From Neobacillus massiliamazoniensis (GTDB taxonomy: Bacteria > Bacillota > Bacilli > Bacillales > Cytobacillaceae): a DNA stretch of 64,000 bases. Below are positions 43,686 to 52,291 of this stretch, piece after piece. The position numbers and the translations under genes were made by a program. The stretch lies in the NCBI RefSeq assembly GCF_001048695.1, contig NZ_CVRB01000003.1:744001-808000 (forward strand), read 5' to 3'. The first letter of the stretch is position 1. Every line of letters begins with the position of its first letter. The notes beneath the pieces are model-generated. The model ran no database searches, was not told the origin of the DNA, and worked only from the letters and a program-made list of their open reading frames with translations.

Positions 43686-43846
43686 AACTTTTCGAATTCG
43701 GTATGTTTTGTTATGATAGAAAATGTCTTTATTTAAGTTTTAATATATTCCTAGATTGGATTTGCACATATATCTCAAATTCACACATGTGGAAATGAAA
43801 TACTTATCAAACTAGTCTCATTTCATTAATAAAGGATAAATGTCTT

Positions 43847-46156
43847 ATGAAAATAGCAATTTTTCACGATAAAACGATTGTTCTTGACCACTTAGATCGG
43901 GACAAGTACCAACAAATATATATGGCCGGAAAAAACGGTGAATTGCATTGCCCCGTCTGCAAAAAAAAAGTCCAATTATTCCTCGGAATTCAGGAATCAC
44001 CTTACTTTTTTCATATTCATTCACCAATTGATCATTGTCCTGAACCTGTCTCAGTTGATGTAAAAACCGAACAGACCCAGACCCAGGAACTAAACGGCTT
44101 TCAACTACCAAAGGGCAGAATGATTACAGAAACACCCAAATCCGTGGAAGTATTTAGACCTGCAAAAACAATTGAACCTACTGTTATATTTACAAAAACG
44201 GCTGTCAAAAATAGTCTTGATGGTTCACCTTATTTGCAGCAATTAGCGGGAAATGGTGTCGTTCTCGACGATAACCAAGCTGCTGCCGTAATGGAAACCA
44301 AAGGCTCTTTATTGGTTCTTGCCGGGGCGGGAAGCGGCAAGACTCGGGTTTTAACAGCACGAACCGCATATATGCTTCATGTCGAGCAAATCGACCCGCG
44401 AACAATTATGCTCGTGACGTTTACATCCAAAGCCGCTGCTGAAATGAAAAGCCGCCTTCTGACTTATCCTAATATAAATAAAAGTAATCTTAATCAGCTT
44501 GTTACAGGAACCTTTCACAGTATCTTTTATCGAATTCTTATGTTTCATGATGCGATGAATTGGACCTCTGACAAGCTACTTAAAAAAGAATGGCAGAGGG
44601 ACAGAATTCTCAAAGAAGCTGGCAAAGAGCTTGACTTATCAGAAAAGGAATTTGCCTATGATTTAGCCCTTCAGCAAATTGGTTACTGGAAAAATTCACT
44701 TCTTCTGCCGCATGAAGTGCAGCCATCTTCGGATTTCGAGGAAAAAACAGCCTTTTTGTATCGAAAATATGAAGAAACGAAACAGCGAGAAAATCTTTTT
44801 GATTTTGATGACATGCTGATTGGCTGTTACCAGCTTTTTATGTCATCCCCTGCCCTTCTTGAACAATATCAAAATCGCTTCCATTATTTTTTAATTGATG
44901 AGTTTCAGGATATTAATAAGGTACAGTACGAACTTATCAATCTATTATCAGGAAAGCATAGAAATGTATGTGCTGTGGGTGATGACGATCAAAGCATTTA
45001 CTCCTTTCGTGGGAGTGACCCAAATTATATACTCGAATTTGAAAAGGATTTTCCTTATTCAAATTTGGTCACTTTGGAGCAAAACTATCGTTCCTCTCAT
45101 GAAATTGTCACGGCTTCCAATTCTATTATTGCCGCAAATAAAATGAGAAGAGCGAAAAAAATGAATGCACAATTCTCTTCGGAAACACCGCCCAAGATGT
45201 TTTTCCCTTTTGATGAAGAGGAAGAAGCAACAATGATTGTAACAGACCTTCAAGCGCAGATTGCTCAGGGGGCAAATCCATCTGATTTTGCTATCCTATT
45301 TCGTACAAATGTCAGCTCAAGGGCCGTATTTGAAAGGCTGGCAAGCTCTAATTTACCATTTAGAATCGATTTGGATTCAGAAGCCTTTTACGACCGTTAT
45401 ATTGTAAGAAGTGCCCTTTCTTTTCTAAAAATCAGTTTAAATGAAGATGACAGCAAAGCACTTGCCGACATTTTACCATTACTGTTTTTAAAACAGGCTG
45501 CATTAAAGGATTTAAAAGCCATTAGTATTCTTCAGGATTGCAGTTTTCTTGAAGCCATTTCTCATTATAAAACTGCACACCCTTTTCAAGAAAAAAAATT
45601 AAAAAAGGCCGTTACACTTATCCGAACGTTAAAGCATTTTTCCCCGCTGACAGCGATTGAAAAAATCGAAAAAGACCTCGGATTTATGGATTTTCTCAAA
45701 AAAAGAGGAAATGAATCGAATATGCTTGAAAAAGGTTCGGACGATTTAAAGGATTTAAAAGTTGCTTCTAAAGGTTTCAACTCGATTGAAACTTTGCTGG
45801 CCCATGCTGATCATATGACAGCTACTACTAAGGAAATCAAAAATCTAAGCAAGCATTTTACCGATGCGATTACACTAAGCACGATCCACCGGGCAAAGGG
45901 GCTTGAATATTCAACCGTCTACCTAATCGGAGCTGTAGATGGCAGCCTTCCACATGACTATGCATTAGATAGCTTCCGAAATGGGGACTTTTCAGCTCTC
46001 GAGGAAGAACGAAGACTTATGTATGTGGCAATGACACGTGCAAAACAACAGCTCTATCTCTCTGTTCCACAATACAGGAGAGGGAAAAAGGCAAATCGCT
46101 CAAGGTTTCTTTCATCCATACTATCTAAAAAAAATAAGACCTATTTCTGTCAATAG
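43847..46156 (+). CDS. yjcD: UvrD-type ATP-dependent DNA helicase (YjcD-like)
   Basis: A 769-residue SF1 helicase. Walker A is VLAGAGSGKTRVLTART near residue 165; FLIDEFQDINKVQY is motif II; AVGDDDQSIYSFRG is motif III; VTLEQNYRSS is motif IV; STIHRAKGLEYSTVYLIG is motif V and EERRLMYVAMTRAK is motif VI. The first 70 residues carry a zinc ribbon-like LHCPVCKKKVQLFLGIQE and FFHIHSPIDHC, which matches the N-terminal block of the CoiA protein encoded at 61.9 kb. A C-terminal SF1 2B-type region is shortened. Monocistronic; ATG at 43847 follows AAAGGATAAATGTCTT. Confidence 0.92.
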   Translation: MKIAIFHDKTIVLDHLDRDKYQQIYMAGKNGELHCPVCKKKVQLFLGIQESPYFFHIHSPIDHCPEPVSVDVKTEQTQTQELNGFQLPKGRMITETPKSVEVFRPAKTIEPTVIFTKTAVKNSLDGSPYLQQLAGNGVVLDDNQAAAVMETKGSLLVLAGAGSGKTRVLTARTAYMLHVEQIDPRTIMLVTFTSKAAAEMKSRLLTYPNINKSNLNQLVTGTFHSIFYRILMFHDAMNWTSDKLLKKEWQRDRILKEAGKELDLSEKEFAYDLALQQIGYWKNSLLLPHEVQPSSDFEEKTAFLYRKYEETKQRENLFDFDDMLIGCYQLFMSSPALLEQYQNRFHYFLIDEFQDINKVQYELINLLSGKHRNVCAVGDDDQSIYSFRGSDPNYILEFEKDFPYSNLVTLEQNYRSSHEIVTASNSIIAANKMRRAKKMNAQFSSETPPKMFFPFDEEEEATMIVTDLQAQIAQGANPSDFAILFRTNVSSRAVFERLASSNLPFRIDLDSEAFYDRYIVRSALSFLKISLNEDDSKALADILPLLFLKQAALKDLKAISILQDCSFLEAISHYKTAHPFQEKKLKKAVTLIRTLKHFSPLTAIEKIEKDLGFMDFLKKRGNESNMLEKGSDDLKDLKVASKGFNSIETLLAHADHMTATTKEIKNLSKHFTDAITLSTIHRAKGLEYSTVYLIGAVDGSLPHDYALDSFRNGDFSALEEERRLMYVAMTRAKQQLYLSVPQYRRGKKANRSRFLSSILSKKNKTYFCQ

Positions 46157-46254
46157 GAAATAGGTTCTTTTCATAAGATTATAATTAATGTCATTGGACT
46201 TCGAGAATTGTCTAGCTCCATGAGATTTAGCTTCGGAAGCGATACCTCGTTTTT

Positions 46255-46512
46255 TTATTTTTTATTATTCATCATTTTTGAAATGGTATTAAAATCAAGC
46301 GATTTCCCATCCTTAATGATAGTTTTAACAATTTGATCTTCCAGATCCCTGCTTACTGGTTTATTTGCAATTTGGGAAACCCTCTTAATAACATTTCGGA
46401 CGGTTTTTTCATCTTTAAAGTTAGCATTTTGGAGGGAATTAGCTAAATCAAAGATATCCTGCATATTTACGCCCGTTTTCTTTTCAATGTTTTTAAAAAA
46501 CCCATTATCCAT
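46255..46512 (-). CDS. spoVIF: Stage VI sporulation protein F
   Basis: An 85-residue helical protein: MDNGFFKNIEKKTGVNMQDI, FDLANSLQNANFKDEKTVRN, VIKRVSQIANKPVSRDLEDQ. This matches SpoVIF (YjcC), a late mother-cell protein needed for coat assembly. ATG at 46512 is chosen rather than 46533 because B. subtilis SpoVIF begins at the equivalent Met. It lies next to yjcD as in B. subtilis. Confidence 0.92.
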   Translation of the reverse strand: MDNGFFKNIEKKTGVNMQDIFDLANSLQNANFKDEKTVRNVIKRVSQIANKPVSRDLEDQIVKTIIKDGKSLDFNTISKMMNNKK

Positions 46513-46585
46513 GCTTCGTTCACACTCCTTCATAAAAACTACTTTATTTTATGAAGGATAGGGAAAAAGGTGATTGATTCACAAA

Positions 46586-46618
46586 GAAAGGGCTGGCCAA
46601 TTTTTGACCAACCCCTTC
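46586..46618 (-). terminator. Terminator of the yjcZ-family gene
   Basis: GAAAGGGCTGGCCA / GACCAACCCCTTC around a TTTTT loop; on the minus strand followed by TTTGTGAATC. Stem strong, T-run short. Confidence 0.7.
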
Positions 46619-46640
46619 CTTTGGTGCAGGCTACCATTTA

Positions 46641-46781
46641 TTAAAACCAGCTAGCACCAACAATGATTAATAAGATAAACAATACGACGATTAATACGAA
46701 AGCTCCACCGCCGCCGAAACCGCCATAGCCGAAGCCGCCGCAGCCGCAGCCGCCGAAGCCGCCATAACCAAAGCCCCACAT
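46641..46781 (-). CDS. YjcZ-family small sporulation protein
   Basis: A 46-residue protein too short for usual thresholds. It reads MWGFGYGGFGGCGCGGFGYG, more Gly/Phe repeats, then a hydrophobic helix (AFVLIVVLFILLIIVG) and ASWF. This glycine-rich N-terminus plus single C-terminal helix is the YjcZ family pattern of small sporulation proteins. GAGGTGACTGGTAT precedes ATG at 46781. It lies between spoVIF and the spoVA operon. Confidence 0.85.
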   Translation of the reverse strand: MWGFGYGGFGGCGCGGFGYGGFGGGGAFVLIVVLFILLIIVGASWF

Positions 46782-46888
46782 ATACCAGTCACCTCACTTG
46801 TGTTAATCTCATTAATAACATATGAAATGACCATATAGTTTGTATAGGCAACGTCCTAAATCTAAAACGGGCATATCGAAATGGGGAT

Positions 46889-47245
46889 TTACCCTTTTGG
46901 CCGAAATAGTAGAGCTCCAAGAAACCCAAATATGATTGCAGCAGAAATACCTGAGCTCGTCACTTCAAACATGCCTGTTAGCACGCCAACAAGTCCATGT
47001 AATCGAGCTTCTTGAAGGGCACCGAAAACAAGAGAATTTCCAAAGCTCGTAATTGGAATGGTGGCCCCTGCTCCGGCAAAATCAATAAGTGGTTCATACC
47101 AGCCAAATCCCCCTAATACCGCACCGATAACGACAAGCAAGCTTAAGGTATGTCCGGGTGTCAGCTTTGCTACATCAAACAATAATTGCCCAATTACACA
47201 AATAAGCCCCCCAATGACAAATGCCCAAAAAAACATTGAGAGCAT
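46889..47245 (-). CDS. spoVAEb: Spore channel protein SpoVAEb
   Basis: A 118-residue protein with four hydrophobic helices (FFWAFVIGGLICVIGQLLFD, HTLSLLVVIGAVLGGFGWYE, ... GISAAIIFGFLGALLF), as in the SpoVAEb/SpoVAC family. ATG at 47245 with GGGGTGA is preferred over 47266, which overlaps the end of spoVAD. Works with SpoVAC and SpoVAD in dipicolinic acid (DPA) uptake and release. The operon here sits between yjcA and spoVIF, unlike in B. subtilis. Confidence 0.92.
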   Translation of the reverse strand: MLSMFFWAFVIGGLICVIGQLLFDVAKLTPGHTLSLLVVIGAVLGGFGWYEPLIDFAGAGATIPITSFGNSLVFGALQEARLHGLVGVLTGMFEVTSSGISAAIIFGFLGALLFRPKG

Positions 47246-47249
47246 TAAA

Positions 47250-48275
47250 TCACCCCATTTCTCCATTCATTTCGATAGCGACAGCATGAGCAATACATGG
47301 AATCGTCTCGTTTTGCTGAAAACTAAGCGGCGATAATAAAGCACCAGTCGCAACGACTAAAATTCGCTTGTATGTACCTTTTTTCATTTCATTTAATAGA
47401 TGCCCATAAAGTACAGTTGCCGAACAGCCAGCGCCGCTTGCCCCTGCTTGGACCGGCTGATCCTTTTTATATATTAATAATCCGCAATCCTGAAATTGTT
47501 TTCTTTCTAATTGCAGGCCGCTCTTGTTGATAAGTTCAAAAGCAGTATCATGACCGATTCGACCAAGGTCGCCAGTAATAATTAAATCATAATAGGATGG
47601 TTCCAATTGTAAGTCGCGAAAATGAGCCATGATCGTATCGGCCGCTGCAGGAGCCATGGCTCCCCCCATATTAAATGGGTCAGTTAAGCCCATATCGATT
47701 ACTTTACCAATGGTTGCAGATATGGTGACAGGCAGATTTCGCGAGGAGTCATTGGGCGTGATCAATGCTATTCCTGCGCCTGTTACAGTCCACTGTGCAG
47801 TAGGCGGCTTTTGTCCGCCATACTCAGTTGGATAACGGAATTGTTTTTCAACTGCCGCATTATGGCTTGATGCCCCAGTTAGAACGTATTTGGCCCCGCC
47901 ATGATTAACGACAAAGGAAGCAAGGGCAAGACCTTCTATAGAAGTTGAGCAGGCACCGAAAAGACCAAAATAAGGAACCTTCATCGTCCTAGCTGCAAAG
48001 CTTGTCGGAGTAATCTGATTAATCAAATCGCCAGCAAATAAGAATTGAACTTGTTCTTTTTCCACCTTTCCCTTAGTTAAAGCTGTTTTAATCGCCTCCT
48101 CAATCAGGACACGATGAGCTTTTTCGTAAGTCTTATTTCCCATCCATAAATCCTCGTGGATAATATCAAAATCTTTTACCAGATTTCCATTCCCTTCAAA
48201 TGGTCCCCCGGATACACCCGTTGACAAAATCATCGGCCGATTTGGAAAAACCCAAGATTGATGCCCTTTTAACAA
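47250..48275 (-). CDS. spoVAD: Spore DPA-binding protein SpoVAD
   Basis: A 341-residue thiolase-like protein: VSGGPFEGNGNLVKDFDIIH, GACSTSIEGLALASFVVNHG, TGDLGRIGHDTAFELI, AGASGAGCSATVLYGHLL. SpoVAD keeps the thiolase fold but binds DPA for import into the forespore. TTG at 48275 immediately follows the spoVAC stop TAA (48276-48278), so the two genes are directly coupled. All family blocks and usual length are present. Confidence 0.95.
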   Translation of the reverse strand: MLKGHQSWVFPNRPMILSTGVSGGPFEGNGNLVKDFDIIHEDLWMGNKTYEKAHRVLIEEAIKTALTKGKVEKEQVQFLFAGDLINQITPTSFAARTMKVPYFGLFGACSTSIEGLALASFVVNHGGAKYVLTGASSHNAAVEKQFRYPTEYGGQKPPTAQWTVTGAGIALITPNDSSRNLPVTISATIGKVIDMGLTDPFNMGGAMAPAAADTIMAHFRDLQLEPSYYDLIITGDLGRIGHDTAFELINKSGLQLERKQFQDCGLLIYKKDQPVQAGASGAGCSATVLYGHLLNEMKKGTYKRILVVATGALLSPLSFQQNETIPCIAHAVAIEMNGEMG

Positions 48276-48755
48276 TTACAAAACCCCCCACATTACCAAA
48301 AGCGTTTTGATTATTGCCACGACAAAGGCCGAAAATACACCGAAGACAATAACAGCCCCTGCAAGTTTAAACATATTACCTCCTACTCCTAAAACAAACC
48401 CTTCGGTACGGTGCTCAATAGCCGCTGAGATGACCGCATTTCCAAAGCCGGTAACAGGTACAGCACTTCCTGCCCCAGAAAATTGACCCAAGCGATCATA
48501 AACTCCAAATCCCGTTAACAACATGGAAAAAAAGACCATGGTAGCAACCGTCGGATTCCCGGCTGTTTTTTCTGTAAAATTAAAGAAGTAAATGTAAAAA
48601 TAGCTGACAGCCTGCCCAACCATACAAATGAATCCGCCTACAAAAAAAGCTTTTATGCAATTCAATAGGACCGGTCTTTTTAATTCGTGCTTTTGTTGAA
48701 GCAACTGATATTTTTGCTGCTGAAGCGTTAGGTTTTTTTGTTTTTTATTTGCCAT
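48276..48755 (-). CDS. spoVAC: Spore membrane channel protein SpoVAC
   Basis: A 159-residue membrane protein. N-terminal basic segment (MANKKQKNLTLQQQKYQLLQ), then PVLLNCIKAFFVGGFICMVG, PTVATMVFFSMLLTGFGVYD, GAGSAVPVTGFGNAVISAAI and a final hydrophobic helix pair. SpoVAC is the likely mechanosensitive DPA channel. ATG at 48755 follows AAAGGAGAAGATATA. First of three coupled spoVA genes. Confidence 0.95.
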   Translation of the reverse strand: MANKKQKNLTLQQQKYQLLQQKHELKRPVLLNCIKAFFVGGFICMVGQAVSYFYIYFFNFTEKTAGNPTVATMVFFSMLLTGFGVYDRLGQFSGAGSAVPVTGFGNAVISAAIEHRTEGFVLGVGGNMFKLAGAVIVFGVFSAFVVAIIKTLLVMWGVL

Positions 48756-48775
48756 TATATCTTCTCCTTTTCCGA

Positions 48776-49246
48776 TTACGTCATTTCCTTTGTCATTTCG
48801 ATAATCTTTTGTAGCTGTTTTTCAGCTTTTTGTTTTGAAAATTTCTTATCAGACTTGATTTGTTCATTTAGCTTGACTGCTTCAAGGAAAATTTTATAAT
48901 CACTTGAAACGGTAAAGTTTTCGTTCGGATATTTTTTTTCTAGCAATTTATTGATGTTTCCCTCAATTTTTTTCATTTTCATCCGCTTTAAATGCTTTAC
49001 CTTATACGCAACAAGAGTATTTTTTTTCCCCTCTACAACTGCCACATCATAGATTTCCGGAAAAGAACTAACATCTTTTTTTATCCTTTCCACATTTCTC
49101 GACTTTTGATTCTTATCCGTCGTCACCGGGCTTGGATTTGTCGTCTTCAGTAGTGCCAATTGACTATCCTTCGAATTCTGTTCTTGATTACAAGAAGAGA
49201 GTAAGAATAAGCAAGTGATGAGTATCAATCGTTTTATGTTTGTCAT
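48776..49246 (-). CDS. YhcN/YlaJ-family sporulation lipoprotein
   Basis: A 156-residue protein with lipobox LLSSC (Cys near residue 19). The mature part has a BON-like pattern: VERIKKDVSSFPEIYDVAVV, KKNTLVAYKVKHLKRMKMKK, IEGNINKLLEKKYPNENFTV. YhcN/YlaJ lipoproteins are made in the forespore. It precedes spoVAC by 20 bp, as in the spoVA2-type operons of other Bacillaceae. ATG at 49246 follows AAGGGAAGCATATGAC (start-overlapping). Confidence 0.85.
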   Translation of the reverse strand: MTNIKRLILITCLFLLSSCNQEQNSKDSQLALLKTTNPSPVTTDKNQKSRNVERIKKDVSSFPEIYDVAVVEGKKNTLVAYKVKHLKRMKMKKIEGNINKLLEKKYPNENFTVSSDYKIFLEAVKLNEQIKSDKKFSKQKAEKQLQKIIEMTKEMT

Positions 49247-49376
49247 ATGCTTCCCTTCCCTGGTTCGTGATTAGAAAAGATTCCTATATATTAGTTTTTT
49301 CGACAGAAGGTTAAATTATGTCTAAAAGGAAACTGCCAACAAAAAAAAACTGCCAATGATCTGGCAGTCTTATCGA

Positions 49377-49481
49377 TTACTTATTCTTTTTTTTGTCACA
49401 ACCGCAGTTGTTTTTCTTAATCGGTTTCGATGGTTGGAATATTTTTGTTTTTGGGGATGATTTCTTTTTTTGCTTATCCAA
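49377..49481 (-). CDS. Small basic Cys-containing protein (34 residues)
   Basis: TTG at 49481 follows GGGAGAGAGG. The peptide MDKQKKKSSPKTKIFQPSKP ends KKNNCGCDKKKNK. Highly basic with a C-G-C pair. A hairpin ACTGCCA..TGGCAGT (49349-49369) follows its stop. It resembles small spore- or coat-associated peptides by composition only. Confidence 0.45.
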   Translation of the reverse strand: MDKQKKKSSPKTKIFQPSKPIKKNNCGCDKKKNK

Positions 49482-49566
49482 TTTGCCTCTCTCCCTTAAA
49501 CTCATTGCTTATAATTAGAGTATGATTAACTTGAAAAGTTTGTCTAAGGCAAAGAACTCGATATCT

Positions 49567-49929
49567 CTATTTTTCAAGCAACTGCTGCACAATGGTTTCA
49601 AAAAAGGAGGCAAGTCCTGCAACTGCTAAAATTACGATAATGGGTGTTGAGTAAAAAGGAAATAAATAAAAGGAGACGACAACGATTACAGAAGCCCATA
49701 TTCCTGTACACCAATAGCAACTAAGCAATTCTCCAAAAAACTTTTTTAATCCCTTCTTTTTTGGAAGGTAATAAATCTCTATAACTCCATTTTCATCTTC
49801 TTCTTCTATTTCATCAAAAAAAGGCGTCCGAATCCATTCGGTAATCTTATCAAAAACAATTAGTCTTGTCAGTCGAAAGCTAGCCAACCCTAAAATCAAT
49901 AAGTTTAAAAATGTTATTTTCATCCTCAT
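49567..49929 (-). CDS. yjcA: DUF1360 sporulation protein YjcA-like
   Basis: About 120 residues. MRMKITFLNLLILGLASFRL begins the first membrane helix, then LTRLIVFDKITEWIRTPFFD and FGELLSCYWCTGIWASVIVV (DUF1360 signature with C-x-W-C), then two more helices. In B. subtilis yjcA is a SigE-dependent mother-cell gene next to the coat cluster. Start is between 49923 and 49929 (AAGGAAAA upstream); the frame extends back to 49956. Confidence 0.8.
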   Translation of the reverse strand: MRMKITFLNLLILGLASFRLTRLIVFDKITEWIRTPFFDEIEEEDENGVIEIYYLPKKKGLKKFFGELLSCYWCTGIWASVIVVVSFYLFPFYSTPIIVILAVAGLASFFETIVQQLLEK

Positions 49930-50063
49930 TTTTCCTTTCTTATCATGACCTTTCATTATCCGCCTAATTTTAGGAAATAAGGCAATTGTCCGTAACCCAT
50001 AAGGGCTGTGTGAAATATCTTAGTAATGTAAGATATATATCACGGATTAAGGAGGAAAATAAT

Positions 50064-50576
50064 ATGGGTTGTGGACATAAACATGACGAATTTAGCACCG
50101 TAAGCTGTGTATGCGAAGTAGTTCGTGCCATAAAAGATATCCAAGATACAGCTGTCTCACCAGAAGAATGTTCAGAGTGTGCCAGTTGCTTTAATGAGCC
50201 ACTTGGATCATTAGGATCTCCAGTTAGGAGAGATCCTGTAGATACACGTGTGTTTGTATTAAAAACAGCAGACGGCACGCCATTTCATGCATTCTTTAGT
50301 GGTGAAAATTGTGCTTGTATTTCAATCTTCTTTCGCGTAGAAGATGTATTCGATAACTGCTGTGCAACACTCCGCGTTCTTGTACCTGGCAAAAGAGAGG
50401 GCGGAAACTTTGTTCCGGTGAACCTAATTTCCAGCCACGATCGATGCTGCATTAATCTCGATCGTGTATGCCAGGTAGAACGTTTTCGCGCGAGCCATGA
50501 CTGCATTACAGTAAATTTAAGCTCCTTCAGTGCAGTTCAATGTATTGCCGATGTTAACTTAGGAATTTGTGAATAA
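50064..50576 (+). CDS. cotZ: Spore coat protein CotZ/CotY family
   Basis: A 170-residue Cys-rich protein: MGCGHKHDEFSTVSCVCEVV, SPEECSECASCFNEPLGSLG, ENCACISIFFRVEDVFDNCC, SSHDRCCINLDRVCQVERFR, ending IADVNLGICE. This is the CotY/CotZ family that self-assembles into the outer crust layer by disulfides. ATG at 50064 follows AAGGAGGAAAATAAT; the open frame reaches back to 49986 without a site. It converges with cotO across a shared terminator. B. subtilis has cotZYXWV here; only this member is seen. Confidence 0.93.
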   Translation: MGCGHKHDEFSTVSCVCEVVRAIKDIQDTAVSPEECSECASCFNEPLGSLGSPVRRDPVDTRVFVLKTADGTPFHAFFSGENCACISIFFRVEDVFDNCCATLRVLVPGKREGGNFVPVNLISSHDRCCINLDRVCQVERFRASHDCITVNLSSFSAVQCIADVNLGICE

Positions 50577-50585
50577 AAAAAATTC

Positions 50586-50607
50586 GCCAGTCGGTAAATC
50601 GGCTGGC
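50586..50607 (+). terminator. Terminator between convergent cotZ and cotO
   Basis: GCCAGTC GGTAAATC GGCTGGC stem with TTTTTTTTTT after it; AAAAAAA on the other side allows use in both directions. Confidence 0.88.
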
Positions 50608-50615
50608 TTTTTTTT

Positions 50616-51086
50616 TTATTTATTTTTTATACCGATCATGACGACATTCTTTAATTCTTTAAGGGAAATTGTTTTTTTGGTCTGATCATGAAATTGAATC
50701 GTTACCAGATTATCCTGATATTCGCTCAGATAGCCTTGATAGTTTTGGCTATCCGTATAAAACACACACGGTACTGGAGGGAGCATCTTTGGAAAGTGAA
50801 CTAAATAATCTATCCGTTCCATTAGGTCCATATCCTTGAAACTTTTAACTTTTTTTAAGGAAGTATGTTGTTTTTCTTTATGCTCTTCCTCTTGCACGGA
50901 AATATCTATCGGTACTAAATCTTCTTCCTTTGTGGCGACAGTCTTTCTCCGTTTCTTTTCTTCTTTGATCTTTTCTTCTCTGATTTCTTCTTTACTCCTA
51001 AATACTTCTTGCATATTTTTGACAGGAGTCGTTGTAATTGGTTGATGAATAAAAAGTCTCGGTCCCTGTCCCTTTGTACTCGACAT
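50616..51086 (-). CDS. cotO: Spore coat morphogenetic protein CotO
   Basis: A 156-residue protein. MSSTKGQGPRLFIHQPITTT opens with the CotO-type start. A Lys/Glu-rich middle (about 30-80) separates it from the C-terminal MDLMERIDYLVHFPKMLPPV, then FYTDSQNYQGYLSEYQDNLV and an FHDQTKKTISLKELKNVVMI SH3-like end. It controls coat surface structure downstream of CotE. ATG at 51086 follows TAGGAGGTGCTTTAC. It lies next to fabI as in B. subtilis. Confidence 0.9.
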   Translation of the reverse strand: MSSTKGQGPRLFIHQPITTTPVKNMQEVFRSKEEIREEKIKEEKKRRKTVATKEEDLVPIDISVQEEEHKEKQHTSLKKVKSFKDMDLMERIDYLVHFPKMLPPVPCVFYTDSQNYQGYLSEYQDNLVTIQFHDQTKKTISLKELKNVVMIGIKNK

Positions 51087-51165
51087 GTAAAGCACCTCCT
51101 ACAAATTCCTACACTCTATATGTATGCGAGATGCAAATACTCGTTCACCAAAATATTAAAATGAA

Positions 51166-51191
51166 AAAGCCCGCTTGCTTCAGCGGGCTTT
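51166..51191 (-). terminator. Terminator of fabI
   Basis: AAGCCCGCT / AGCGGGCTT with TGCTTC loop; TTTTTC follows on the minus strand. Confidence 0.88.
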
Positions 51192-51196
51192 TTTGA

Positions 51197-51964
51197 TTAT
51201 AAGATGTGATATCCAGAGTCAACGTGGATGTTTTCACCGGTAATTCCACGGGAAAGGTCACTGAATAGGAAAACGGCTGTATCTCCAACTTCTTCCGGAG
51301 TCGTCGCTCTACGCAATGGAGCTTTCTCTTCAATTTCTTTAAGGATGGTATTAAAATCTCCCACGCCTTTGGCAGATAATGTTCGGATCGGCCCAGCAGA
51401 GATGGAGTTCACACGAATATTTTCTTTTCCAAGGTCTGCTGCTAAATATCGTACGCTTGCATCCAGACTAGCTTTGGCAACCCCCATCACATTATAGTTT
51501 TGAATGGCGCGCTCGCCACCTAAGTAGGTCAATGTCACAATGCTTCCACCCTCAATCATTAAGGAGCGTGCTTCTTTTGCAACTGCAGTTAAGGAATAAG
51601 AACTAATATTTTGGGCGAGCAAGAAACCGTCTCGTGTAGTGTTCAAGTATTCCCCTTTTAATTCTTCTGTTTTGGCAAAAGCAATACAGTGTGCCACGCC
51701 ATGTATGGTTCCTACTTCCTCTTTAATTTCTGCAAAGCACTTAGCAACTTCTTCATCACTTGTTACATCACAAGGTAAAACTAAAGTTCCTTCTGCTTCT
51801 AATGTATTGGCTAATTCACGGACACTGCTCTCAAGCCTTTCACCAGCATATGTAAAAATTAAGCGGGCACCAGCATTATGAAGTGAGCGAGCAATTCCCC
51901 ATGCGATACTACGTTTATTGGCAACACCCATTACAACAAATGTTTTTCCAGCTAAAGAAATCAT
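51197..51964 (-). CDS. fabI: Enoyl-ACP reductase (NADH)
   Basis: A 255-residue FabI: MISLAGKTFVVMGVANKRSI, AWGIARSL, HCIAFAKTEELKGEYL, catalytic Tyr-x6-Lys in NYNVMGVAKASLDASVRYLA and substrate-lid ISAGPIRTLSAKGV. It makes the last reduction in type II fatty acid elongation. ATG at 51964 follows AAGGGGGATTTTTCAA. It is monocistronic with its own terminator. Confidence 0.97.
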   Translation of the reverse strand: MISLAGKTFVVMGVANKRSIAWGIARSLHNAGARLIFTYAGERLESSVRELANTLEAEGTLVLPCDVTSDEEVAKCFAEIKEEVGTIHGVAHCIAFAKTEELKGEYLNTTRDGFLLAQNISSYSLTAVAKEARSLMIEGGSIVTLTYLGGERAIQNYNVMGVAKASLDASVRYLAADLGKENIRVNSISAGPIRTLSAKGVGDFNTILKEIEEKAPLRRATTPEEVGDTAVFLFSDLSRGITGENIHVDSGYHIL

Positions 51965-52178
51965 TTGAAAAATCCCCCTTGAAATATTACGAGTTATTAG
52001 TACTTGGTACTAATTTTACACTAATTCACTAGGAATGAAAAGTATATACGCTTTTTTGCTAAAGTTTTTCGATTCGGTGGAAAGCCACAAATCATGGTAC
52101 ACCAAATTGAAGCCGATTTTCCTATGAAGAGACCCCATCATGCTTTCCGTCACAACTACTGGTATAATTTAGTCTAGG

Positions 52179-52250
52179 TTAATGGATCGGTGTAAGAAAT
52201 GCGATTGTGACCACAATAAGTAAGGTAATGACAGAAATCTGCTTTACCAT
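52179..52250 (-). CDS. Very small membrane peptide (23 residues)
   Basis: ATG at 52250 follows a strong GGAGGGACTTAA site. The peptide [20 protein letters not shown] ends PIH, one hydrophobic helix. It overlaps the prpE promoter region on the opposite strand. Whether it is expressed is unknown. Confidence 0.4.
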   Translation of the reverse strand: MVKQISVITLLIVVTIAFLTPIH

Positions 52251-52291
52251 TTAAGTCCCTCCTGGAAAAATACGAAAAGGGGATTGAGGTT

